From assembly GCA_903901975.1 (NCBI GenBank), contig CAIUTB010000071.1, forward strand, positions 1-56,590: DNA of 56,590 nucleotides. The letters are read 5' to 3'. The position numbers and the translations under genes were made by a program. Below, in pieces: positions 49,101-56,023 of this stretch (position 1 is the stretch's first letter; each line of letters starts with the position of its first letter). Source of the stretch: an uncultured Bacteroidales bacterium (GTDB taxonomy: Bacteria > Bacteroidota > Bacteroidia > Bacteroidales > Paludibacteraceae). Below the pieces are notes generated by a model that worked only from the letters and a program-made list of their open reading frames with translations, did no database searches and was not told the origin of the DNA.

Positions 49101-51669
49101 CAAAACTGCTACTGGTTACAGAACTTAAACCCGAAGTTGCCGCTTGTAATGTGTAACCTGATCCTGATTTATCAATTGTCAATCCGCTAAAAGTAGTCTG
49201 AGATGTAGAAGTATTCATGGCAACAGAAGTTGTTCCGCTTAATGTACCGCCAGGTCCGGCATTATTCAAAATTGTTAATGCAACAGTATGAGGATTAGAA
49301 GCTAATTCTGAGTTTCCATAACTATCTTTAAAAGTAATAACGGGTTGAGTTGACCAGGTAGCACCATTTATACCACCATTGGGTTCAGTACTAAAAGACA
49401 TAGAAATGGTTGCAGGAATAGCGTTAATCGATAATCGATCACTACCACTAGATGAAATAGTACCATCTGTCACACTTATAATAGCACTTTCAGCTTTATA
49501 TAATGTCAATACACCATTATTACCGGCCGAAACCGTAGCAACGCCATTTGTAAATGTGATAGTTGTAGAATTTCCAAAAGCAATAGTGGTACCGGTTTTA
49601 TCTTTTATAGTTGCTGCATTTACAGGGCTAGCCGATGAGTTTGCACCCGAAAATGTAAGTACTTTATCACCTGTATAACTTGAATTCGTAACACCTGCAG
49701 AGTTTGTTTGAGTAATAGTAATGTTTTGAGTAGTACCGGCTGTTTGAGTAGCAGTTCCGGTTATAATAAATCGTGGCAGATTTGAAGCATTCAAAATCCC
49801 TGTTGTTGTAGAGCCAAAATAAGTGGCAGATTTATTCGTTGCCGAAGAACTACTACCTCCCCAGGAACCACCAATTTGAGCCGATGCACCAAAATAGAGA
49901 TCTTTGGTTGTGGATGTTGTTCCATTTGCCAAAAGTGCTACAGCTGACGAATTTATGGTCAAAGCATTGGTAATGGTTAATGCATTAGGGATCGTTTTAT
50001 TTGCTGAAGTTCCTGAGAATATTAAATTATAGAATGTGGGTGATGAAGCTGAAATTGTTTGTGCAGTACCTCCAAACATAACAGTACTAAGATTTGCTGT
50101 AAATAAACTACCTGTTCCACCCCATGCTGATGTTGTAGAAGAGTTTGCGTTTAACACACTCGTTCCGCCATTTAATGAACCTGCAGTCAAAGTTATGTCG
50201 CCGCTAAATGTATGTGTTAAGGATGTTCCTATATTAAGCGTACCACCTGAACCATTTATGGTCAGTGCAACACCACTAACATTTCCTCCAAAAGTAGCAG
50301 TACCCGCTGTTTTGGTCATCGAAACAGTATTTGTGCTGCTAAAAGCACTTAAGTTTTGATTTACTGTTCCAGCCATTGTTACTATCCCGGTAGTTGTAAA
50401 TGTTCCAATAGTTTGTGCCGTAGTTGATCCATTAAATGTAAGTCCACCGGCACCACTTGTCAAGGTTCCTGCATTAGTAAAATCTCCACCTAAAGTCATT
50501 AGATTTCCTCCAGGAGTTAAAGTGGCACCTGCTGTGATATTTAATGGAACTCCGGAATTTAACGTTTTAGCCCCATTTAGCGAAATAGCTCCGGTTCCTT
50601 TAATTACGACTCCTCCGGCACAAGTATTTGCCGTAAAAGTTGTAGGCCATTCTGTTGAAACTGTTCGGGCTGAACTTCCTGCATTGTATTGGAGTGTTGC
50701 TGAAGCTCCATAAGCTATACTGCCAGTGAATGTATTAGCATTTGTTCCGTTTTCAATAGACAAAATGCCATTTACAGTAGTTGTGCCAGTTGGGAATGTT
50801 TTTGCTCCTGAACCTGACAAGGTCAGATTGTTGTAAGTTGTAGCGGCAAGGCTTTGTGCTGCTCCCGTAAGATTTACAGTACCTAAATTTGGGGTAAATG
50901 TACCCGCATTTGAAAATGTACCACCAATTTTCAGAATACTCGATCCACCATCAAGTATACCAGCTGTTTTAGAATAGTTTCCTGAAAATGTATGAGTTAA
51001 TCCCGTACCAAGATTTAATGTTCCAGCACCTGTTTCTGAAACTGAAGCTGCTGTAACATTTCCCTGAAACGTAACAGAACCTGCAGATCTTGAAAATGTA
51101 ATTGTACCTGTTGTAGTGAAGCCGGAAGCAGTACTTGTTGCTGTGCTTGATCCTACAAAACGTACTTGTGTTCCAGCTAAAGTTAATGTTCCTGTATTTG
51201 TAAAACTACCAGTAATATACATTCTACCTGATCCTGTAAATGTGATGGTACCGCTATTAGTAAAATCTGCAGTAGTTGTTGTTGCTTGTGTTAACCTTCC
51301 GGTTGTTAAAGTAATTGTACCTGCATTATTGATAGCTCCATTCACGGCTACCTGTGTAGTAGTACATGTTAACGTTGCACCTAAATTTACGGTCAATGAA
51401 GCCATAGTTGTTGCAGGGCTGGTAACACTCCCTGCTCCTGTTGTTGCAATTACAATGGCATCGGTAGTAGCCGGTACAGCATTTCCTACCCATGTTGCAG
51501 GAGTTGTCCATGCACCACCGGTTGCTGTACTAGTTATTGTAGCTGCTTGTAGTGGCGTTACAAATATTAGAAACAAGATAATTAATGTCTTAACTTTTGT
51601 TGTTATTGAACAGTAGTTCCAATTATTTAAACCAAATACATTTTTTTCAAAATTATAATGACATTTCAT
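43168..51669 (-). CDS. Giant SprB-repeat surface protein with T9SS sorting domain
   Basis: A 2833-residue predicted surface adhesin or filament protein. In order: about 25 polar residues, then a signal-like segment (VKTLIILFLIFVTPLQA); a Thr/Gly-rich repetitive beta region to about residue 640; an Ig-like part; an IPT/TIG-like domain (SLTTISPTYQCAGGSGFTL); about 12 SprB repeats (GGTSPYTYxWS, AGTYSVTVTDANGC) mixed with PKD-like segments; a cadherin-like segment; and a Fn3-like part. The last ~75 residues form a type A T9SS C-terminal domain with SGIYSIYNTAGM and TSGVYILKATSDNEKSVQRI. Export through SprA is expected. It is related to SprB of Flavobacterium but shorter. SprB repeats 6 and 7 each lack one of the two cysteines. 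Confidence 0.88.
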   Translation of the reverse strand: MKCHYNFEKNVFGLNNWNYCSITTKVKTLIILFLIFVTPLQAATITSTATGGAWTTPATWVGNAVPATTDAIVIATTGAGSVTSPATTMASLTVNLGATLTCTTTQVAVNGAINNAGTITLTTGRLTQATTTTADFTNSGTITFTGSGRMYITGSFTNTGTLTLAGTQVRFVGSSTATSTASGFTTTGTITFSRSAGSVTFQGNVTAASVSETGAGTLNLGTGLTHTFSGNYSKTAGILDGGSSILKIGGTFSNAGTFTPNLGTVNLTGAAQSLAATTYNNLTLSGSGAKTFPTGTTTVNGILSIENGTNANTFTGSIAYGASATLQYNAGSSARTVSTEWPTTFTANTCAGGVVIKGTGAISLNGAKTLNSGVPLNITAGATLTPGGNLMTLGGDFTNAGTLTSGAGGLTFNGSTTAQTIGTFTTTGIVTMAGTVNQNLSAFSSTNTVSMTKTAGTATFGGNVSGVALTINGSGGTLNIGTSLTHTFSGDITLTAGSLNGGTSVLNANSSTTSAWGGTGSLFTANLSTVMFGGTAQTISASSPTFYNLIFSGTSANKTIPNALTITNALTINSSAVALLANGTTSTTKDLYFGASAQIGGSWGGSSSSATNKSATYFGSTTTGILNASNLPRFIITGTATQTAGTTQNITITQTNSAGVTNSSYTGDKVLTFSGANSSASPVNAATIKDKTGTTIAFGNSTTITFTNGVATVSAGNNGVLTLYKAESAIISVTDGTISSSGSDRLSINAIPATISMSFSTEPNGGINGATWSTQPVITFKDSYGNSELASNPHTVALTILNNAGPGGTLSGTTSVAMNTSTSQTTFSGLTIDKSGSGYTLQAATSGLSSVTSSSFDITNPTPSLTTISPTYQCAGGSGFTLIVSGTNFSTNSVVKINGSSRTTTFINSTELSAAILSSDILTAGTPAITVYSPTPGGGTTSSTNLTVTQVAIGSSIVQPSCSADGGITLTASGGTAPYTYDWFDLSGTNNVQNRVGLKAGTYQISVTDANGCSATSSVFTLTAASNCTGISVCKSDAASVLSVTPDPKNTSYTWTVPTGATIVSGQGTPAITVNWTAVTIGSYQVSVVSSNGCGSSSTSFIDVYVEKPSISAYADPVCSGSALNLYAFGGSNYSWTGPSSFASQSANPVVLSAVAGRYYVRVTNEKGCSDTTSVLVTINTAPTMSNATVKNADCSSSTGSITLSSISGGSGFTFAWTGPNGFTSTSQNISGLLNGTFTVVVINSTGCSTTQSFNVGLSTGPEVAFTTVTNETCKNGTTGAISITASGGTSTYSYEWTGPNGFTSSTLTTSSTTNIISSLVAGTYTVTLTDDALGCSTTASTTITEPAAIQADGVVTNINCYGSSSGFVVQTVSGGTPTYTYAWTGSNSFTATTKDISNRPAGTYNVTITDHAGSGSCTVSKSYTITQPSAAISITPTITNAKCYADSNGQITLAVTGGTSPYTYAWTGPNSYSQATPNIEGLAAGSYSVTVSDSKGCSSSLSGLAVSQPSAALSTTGSSQSNIAIYGNSNGSITLPSSLGGTSPYTYAWSNGAVTKDLTGLVAGTYSVLITDTNGCSTTASFTITTPTQLTALATPTAATCNNSSTGAVSLSVSGGTSPYTYLWSNSATSQNLSSVAAGFYSVTVTDHNGATVGASTTVINPSAIVINGSVTNVLCNGSSTGAITLSVSGGTVSYNYDWADIAGTNNLQNRSNLAAGSYSATVTDANGCSSSKSFTITQTTALSLSTTHTNVLCRGDNIGSISLSVSGGQPPYTFLWSNSATSQNISGLTAGNYSVEVTDANGCIVNSSTITISQPSSSLSSSISHSNISCKGGNNGSITLTPGGGTASYSYAWSNGATSQSLSDLVAGTYSVIITDANGCITSNSATITEPSTEIILYATSKNASSCGGATGSINLTVENGTATPLTYAWTGPNDYTHSTQNISSLSAGNYSITVTDHNGCSSALPVTVGSASSLNVSVTTYDKSCPNNDGAAYAVVTGGVEPYTYLWTGGLTTNNITGLGTGNYSVSVTDANGCTASNNGNVSSPACAPPVAAVYNFTTGNTTPLAKSVATSKVTDADNTLSQLSFIGLTIPTPDQGTLDWDPSNGGFVYTPNPSFYGNVSVNYQVVDPTNLTSTSQLNITVKQEVQTYNIVATPSFTAAKLKWKNGSRASRAVFMSETGGAISDPVYGTTYTASANWNTKGTQLSNSAYYCIYNGADTTVYLTHLYPGTQYTVQAYEYDGTAGSQDYLTNLGGSNNPKTFTPWPTTTFTNSAGVSSMETWNTAVRWDHDTIPTANLHTAVLVYIDGNCEVTSAAESNNLTVKSTHNGINPKITIDASKSLNIAGAFTNNGSTSSVLVKASSTLPGGTLTWVTGTINGSVEMYSPASWDLTNEVNNRYRWQFFGIPIAQTTAGNTFNFNQCYVRKWEESVTGYYNVWVQKNDGTTLYQNSGSTLYAGLGYELVQQNPATYTFSGQLYHSDFNMTLPYSSSAAFPGQSVLGNPYTAAIDISTINFGANTEQAVYQYTTGTYKEWVDNSGLNSPGLKRGQHMASSKNTAGKNSVPAQIPSMQGFIVKSIGAAGSISIPYITALKTDTALQRSKRSVESTFQTSNVSTRIDLISDNFTDRMWIFTDPSCTHGYDNGWDGRKISSSTDVFQLFAAETDGNYQIDAVDNMNNTYLSFQPGTDSNFKFTFTHQNLANNYTGVYLLDMQNNKTIDITKTGSSYSFTATVNEIISNRFKIVAETVSNSNFDNSKKIRIVSTLETVFISNLSNLSGIYSIYNTAGMSLQSGSFIPNGITTISTAKLTSGVYILKATSDNEKSVQRILIQ

Positions 51670-51699
51670 AAGAGTAAATTTTAAAGTTGAACCTTCAGA

Positions 51700-54402
51700 T
51701 TATTTGGTTATTGTTCCCGGAGTTACAGGATTTGGAGAAATATCGGCTATAATAACTGACGAAGTGGCTGTACAACTATTGCTGTCGGTTACTGTTACTG
51801 AATAAGTGCCGGCAGCTAATCCGCTGCGGTCTTTGGAATTATTTGCTCCACTCACATCAGCCCAATCGTAAGTATAAGAACCGGTTCCTCCGGTTGCTGT
51901 GAGTGTTACAGCTCCATTCAATGCACTTGGGCAACCTTCATTGGTCTTGTTGAACGAAAGTACTATGGATGCCGGCTGACTAACTGTTACTCCAGTGGAT
52001 TTTGTAATTCCCAATCCATCTTTCACAGTAACAGTATAGGGAGTGCTTGAAACCGCCACATTACTAAATACGTTGCTGCTTTGGTATGTTCCACCATTCA
52101 AACTATATTGCAATGAACCTACACCCCCACCGCCTGTTGCAGTAATAGTTGAATTCCCTCCACCATAACATAAAATAGTTGAAGCCACCGCCGATAAAGT
52201 CAATGCTGCAGGTTGTGTTACGGTTACTCCGCTTTCTGATCGTAAGCATCCATTGGCATCGGTTACTATTACTGAATAGGTACCGGAAGCCAAACCAGTT
52301 CTGTCTTTGGTTGTTCCACCATCACTCCACAAGTAAGTATAAGGACTTACACCGCCCGAAACTGTAAGTGTAACCGCACCATTCAATAAACCATTGCTCG
52401 TAACATTTGTAACAGAAGGTGTTGCGACTATGGTTGTTGGTTGAGTTATTGTTGATGATGTTGAAGCCGTACAACCTTTGCTATCGGTAACAGTTAGCGT
52501 ATAACTTCCGGCAACCACTTGACTTAAATTTTGAGTACTTGCGCCGTTGCTCCAGGAATAAGTATAAGGAGGAGTTCCACCACTCAAGCTGGCATTAATA
52601 CTACCTGTAGCTGAACCGTAGCATAGTATATTTGTTGCTGAAGAACTTAAACTGATTTGAGAATTTTCGATAATTGTTGTTGTAAATGATGCATCACAAC
52701 CTGCTCCATTTGCACTAATTACATGAACAGAATAGGTTCCGGGAACAAGGTTTGAAATAGTTGTTCCGCTACCACTTCCACTTCCACCACCTGTTTTGGT
52801 CCAGGTCCACACATAAGGGGTTGCACCGCCGGTGATACTCATTTCTATCGAACCATTATTTTGTCCATAACACGAAGGATGTAGCGTTGGTGTAATCACA
52901 ACTGAACAGATGATGTTAACGCCGACGGAACTGGAATATACTTTTCCACATGCTGCTTTTTCGGTTAATGTAACTGTCAATAAACAAGTAGTTGGTGCAG
53001 CTACTCCGGGAGCTGTAAAAGTGGTATTTTGTGTATTTGTTGGAGAGAAACTTCCACCACAAGATGAACTCCACACAATATCAAACTCACTTACAGTTCG
53101 TGTACCCCCTAATGAAAATGTCACGGCTGATGAACTACCGGATGCTATCGTACCAAGTTCAAAAGTTACAGTTGGCTCAGGTGCTGTAACCTTTGCTGCC
53201 AAGAGTGAGAAATTTAAAAAAGCACGTTGTGCAGCAATATTATCGGGTTTTGTATCCCGGGTTGCACTGTGTGCTGCCTGAATCATTACCTTTCCATTGT
53301 TTGAATTACCAAAACCATAACCATAAACTACCAATGCAGCTCTGTGATTATAAGCACCATCTACTTTTTGAGTGTGATCGGGATCATAAGCCGAAACGGT
53401 AGTTGAAGATAACCAACCCCCACTTATCATTGGTATATAAATTTGCTCAGCTCCATATGTCAACGATGCGTCCATCGATCCCATAAATTGCATTACCGGA
53501 TCACCACTATTTTCGTAAGTATAGGGTAAAGTACCAACATTGTGATTTGTCCAGAGCAATAGTGTATTTTGTGAATAGGTTTTCACTCCCAATACAGGTA
53601 AAATTACCCCAGTATTCTGACCTGAACCAGGATTAGGATTGGCAGCGGTACTAACCATTGTTTTTTCGGTCAAAAAATTTCCCTGCTGATTAATATTCGC
53701 GGGATTAAACATATTGTGTAATGCACTTCCTGCTGTGCAACCTAACCAAATTGAACCTTTATAAGTACTATTCCAGGCTATTAAGTTATTATGCGTCGCC
53801 CAGGTTGGATCGGCATGTGGCATGGCAAAAATATCATCACAAGCACCTAAATCGGCTGGATTCTTCCAGTTTGTATTGGTTGAACCGCCATAAGCTGTGG
53901 CTGGTATTCCGGCATTGTTTAAATATCCTTGAGCAATGGCACCATTCTGTTTATCCAATGTCCAGCGCGGTGCAGAATATATTTTTGTTACATAATTAGT
54001 TGCAATAGTAATCGGAGCAGTGGTTGTAACTCCTACAACGCCCAAAGCTTGCCAGGTAGTTATCGATGTGTTTACAGCCGTTGTTCTGTATGCTGCTTCG
54101 ATGACAAACGGTCCACCTTTATAATCTTTTCCATTATAATTAAAATCAACTCCATCTTTTATCTTTGACGTATTAATAATCCACTCAACCGGAATAGAAT
54201 AGGTCTTTAGTAATTCATACACTAAACCGTATGGTTTCAGTCCATTAGTTATCGTTTGTGGAGTTACTCCCATGTCAATAATAAAGGAACCGGCAGCAAT
54301 GGTAGTTTGTGCTGCAGAATACTGGAAAAAACCAAATGCAAAAATCAAAAACTGTAGTAATTTCCCTGGAAATCTTTTGAGAGTAGAAACTAATTTTTTC
54401 AT
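51700..54402 (-). CDS. SprB-repeat protein with unknown N-terminal domain, no T9SS tail
   Basis: A 900-residue exported protein. It has a signal peptide (LLQFLIFAFGFFQYSAAQ), then a ~380-residue N-terminal domain of unknown type (GSFIIDMGVTPQTITNGLKP, IPVEWIINTSKIKDGVDFNY, DLGACDDIFAMPHADPTW). I remember this domain from other large Bacteroidetes surface proteins but cannot name it. Next comes a PKD-like segment (FDIVWSSSCGGSFSP) and five SprB repeats. It stops right after the fifth repeat (PNPVTPGTITK) with no C-terminal sorting domain. The stop is followed, in the same frame and 10 codons on, by the ATG of the 2833-residue gene. SprB repeats 3 and 4 each lack one cysteine. Confidence 0.82.
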   Translation of the reverse strand: MKKLVSTLKRFPGKLLQFLIFAFGFFQYSAAQTTIAAGSFIIDMGVTPQTITNGLKPYGLVYELLKTYSIPVEWIINTSKIKDGVDFNYNGKDYKGGPFVIEAAYRTTAVNTSITTWQALGVVGVTTTAPITIATNYVTKIYSAPRWTLDKQNGAIAQGYLNNAGIPATAYGGSTNTNWKNPADLGACDDIFAMPHADPTWATHNNLIAWNSTYKGSIWLGCTAGSALHNMFNPANINQQGNFLTEKTMVSTAANPNPGSGQNTGVILPVLGVKTYSQNTLLLWTNHNVGTLPYTYENSGDPVMQFMGSMDASLTYGAEQIYIPMISGGWLSSTTVSAYDPDHTQKVDGAYNHRAALVVYGYGFGNSNNGKVMIQAAHSATRDTKPDNIAAQRAFLNFSLLAAKVTAPEPTVTFELGTIASGSSSAVTFSLGGTRTVSEFDIVWSSSCGGSFSPTNTQNTTFTAPGVAAPTTCLLTVTLTEKAACGKVYSSSVGVNIICSVVITPTLHPSCYGQNNGSIEMSITGGATPYVWTWTKTGGGSGSGSGTTISNLVPGTYSVHVISANGAGCDASFTTTIIENSQISLSSSATNILCYGSATGSINASLSGGTPPYTYSWSNGASTQNLSQVVAGSYTLTVTDSKGCTASTSSTITQPTTIVATPSVTNVTSNGLLNGAVTLTVSGGVSPYTYLWSDGGTTKDRTGLASGTYSVIVTDANGCLRSESGVTVTQPAALTLSAVASTILCYGGGNSTITATGGGGVGSLQYSLNGGTYQSSNVFSNVAVSSTPYTVTVKDGLGITKSTGVTVSQPASIVLSFNKTNEGCPSALNGAVTLTATGGTGSYTYDWADVSGANNSKDRSGLAAGTYSVTVTDSNSCTATSSVIIADISPNPVTPGTITK

Positions 54403-54472
54403 ATACCTGACTTTGAATGAATAAATAAATTATAGTTCTAGACTATTTGAGTTTGATTGAAAGTTTATATGA

Positions 54473-54505
54473 CAAATCTATCTATTATTAATTAAAGTGC
54501 ACAAA
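54473..54505 (-). promoter_or_regulatory. Promoter of the surface-protein operon
   Basis: Minus strand: TTTG (54505-54502), a 21-base spacer, TAGATTTG (54480-54473). It lies about 70 bases before the ATG at 54402 and fits the Bacteroidetes consensus fully. Confidence 0.65.
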
Positions 54506-54876
54506 ATCAGATACGTGGCATTTTTTATAGGATAAACAATAATCTTTACTACATTTTTGAATTAGAACTGTAGACTGAAATACTTAAAGTACATTTTTGT
54601 TGAAGAATAGTGATTATTGGCAAGCTTAAGTTTCCTCAGTAATTCTAAAAAATATCAATAAATATGCATCAATCAGGCATTATAAGTTACATTTCATCCA
54701 AAGTGAAGCAAGTGATGAAGTCACAAGCTCATAACCATATAGAATTAAATAAATTCACATTAATTTAATATTATGAGTATCTATTTAATTATTTTTAATA
54801 CACAAAAGACATATTTATTAGGGTTTGTTGTTAATTTTAATAAACAAATAAATATATTACGACACTCTTTAATATA

Positions 54877-54900
54877 TATATTGACATAAATGTCCATATA
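54877..54900. promoter_or_regulatory. Dyad symmetry, possible operator
   Basis: TATATTGACAT, AA, ATGTCCATATA: 11-bp arms with one mismatch, centred on the perfect palindrome GACATAAATGTC. It is 370 bases upstream of the promoter, so a role in that promoter is uncertain. Confidence 0.35.
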
Positions 54901-55151
54901 TAAATCTGCATATTTTTAATATCTCTGCCTTTTGGAAATAAATTACAATAGATTTGAATTTGTAAATAGCTTTATTTATATTGAAATACATTAAAAATTC
55001 GGTTGGAATCTTATCACAACTTATCTACCAATTATGTATACTAGTTAACAATATTAGTTGATTCTAATATCTATTGAGTTGTGATGTTTGAAAAACTATT
55101 GTTATGTGTGAAATGCTGCACCACCTCCAACAAACTGGTTGATGTGATTGA

Positions 55152-55340
55152 ACGAGGGGGAATTGTTTAAGTATTGGCAAAATAGGTGATGCTGTAAAAG
55201 GGAGTGATAATTTAGCGGTTATAGAATCTATGAAAATGGAAAACAATATTTTGTCAGAGAAAAACGGTGTTATCAAGCGTATTAACGTGGAAGCCGGGCA
55301 AGCAGTAAGGCAGGACGATATTTTGATGGAATTGGAATAA
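55152..55340 (+). pseudogene. Truncated copy of the biotin carrier gene
   Basis: An open frame from just after a TGA (55149-55151) to the TAA at 55338-55340 encodes about 62 residues ending in the same biotinyl domain as mmdC (IESMKMENNILSEKNG, then DDILMELE). It has no start codon and lacks the N-terminal domain and linker. Compared with mmdC, the last 41 codons differ at 9 positions, 7 of them synonymous; the replacements are Met to Ile before ESMKM and Met to Arg in AVRQDD. The biotin-attachment Lys is kept. Expression is not expected. Confidence 0.88.
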
Positions 55341-55366
55341 AAACAGTTCACTTTATTAAAAATTAA

Positions 55367-55399
55367 AAAGCCCCGTTCAAGTAGATTGAACGGGGCTTT
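55367..55399. terminator. Duplicated terminator
   Basis: AAAGCCCCGTTCAA (55367-55380) and its perfect complement (55386-55399) around the loop GTAGA. The stem is identical to the one after mmdC while the loop has changed from TTTTAC, which suggests the stem is maintained. Confidence 0.85.
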
Positions 55400-55409
55400 A
55401 ATCAAAAAT

Positions 55410-56023
55410 CTAATCCCATTTTTTAAAAACCAAATAAACTGAATCAAAACTAAACAATCACAAAAACCTATTATTTTATGGTAAGCTAGGAAATAGACCA
55501 GATTCACGCCGGGATGAGTTACAATCAGCTATCATTAGTCACGATTAGCCATTTGTTTGATTGAACCCCCGATTGTCTGGGTTGCATCTTTACTAGATGA
55601 CATTTTCGATGAAACAGACACAAATCGACCTATTTTGCTTACTCCTTTTCTAACTGATCCGGAAGCTATTTCTTCGGGTAAACCTGAATTTGTATGAGCA
55701 GGTTCCTTCTCTGCGGATAAATCAGAAGATTCGCCAAAAAAAATTTCTTTTAATCCAAAACTTGAACTCCATTGAGAATTGTTGATTTCTCCATTTTTAT
55801 CAGCAATATTAAAGGTATAAACTTCATATTTGTGTGATTCAACAATTAGTCGGGCATTTCTGATTTTCGCATGTACGTCAACTCCAAAACTAGTAAGAGC
55901 CTTATGGGCAGTGTGTGTGGCAACACCTTTAAAAGAGTTTCTCATTTGGGTAAAAGGCAAAGCTAAAAGGATACTCACCACAGTCAAAATACCCAACACA
56001 AAAACGTTAATACCTTTCCTCAT
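55410..56023 (-). pseudogene. Broken paralogue of the 207-residue membrane-associated gene
   Basis: From the Met at 56023 it encodes 162 residues closely similar to the 207-residue protein, above all in the first 60 (GINVFVLGILTVVS, RNSFKGVATHTAHKALTSFGVD, KIRNARLI). A TGA/TAG cluster after KQMANRD (stop at 55535) ends it before the PSLPLNNG-helix-LKKWD tail. Matching sequence (THPGV, then frame-shifted) continues to the position of the original stop at 55410. The anchor is therefore lost, and the product, if made, would have only the N-terminal hydrophobic segment. It could be a functional shortened variant, but decay is more likely. Confidence 0.75.

Larger units (their letters stand above)
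54403..55151. other. AT-rich gap with promoter and palindrome
   Basis: About 750 AT-rich bases upstream of the surface-protein operon. They contain the operon promoter and a dyad at 54877-54900. No coding region was found. The last ~40-100 bases before 55152 may be the decayed upstream part of the mmdC copy (GCTGCACCACCTCC at about 55112 resembles the mmdC linker). Confidence 0.6.
55152..56023. repeat. Direct repeat, right (degenerate) copy
   Basis: Same order and orientation as 42262-43156: mmdC 3' part (+), terminator, small membrane-protein gene (-). In the last 41 mmdC codons 114 of 123 bases agree. Both genes are broken in this copy. Confidence 0.85.

Noticed and set aside
51116-51616. 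A 166-codon plus-strand frame rich in Val/Pro
   Set aside because: It is antisense to the Thr/Ala/Gly-rich 5' part of the giant surface-protein gene; long antisense frames are expected opposite such codon use. The same holds for those at 47846-48193, 49379-49678 and 50036-50359.
43168-51669. The giant protein as a wholly new system
   Set aside because: SprB repeats, IPT/TIG-like and T9SS C-terminal domains are known; the novelty lies in the repeat context and the cysteine pattern, not in the family.
43168-54402. Diversity-generating retroelement acting on the repeat proteins
   Set aside because: No reverse transcriptase, template repeat or accessory gene in the window.
55064-55507. A 147-codon minus-strand frame
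   Set aside because: It runs antisense through the mmdC remnant and the terminator, and its N-terminal part is the frame-shifted tail of the broken 207-residue paralogue. It is an artefact of decay.
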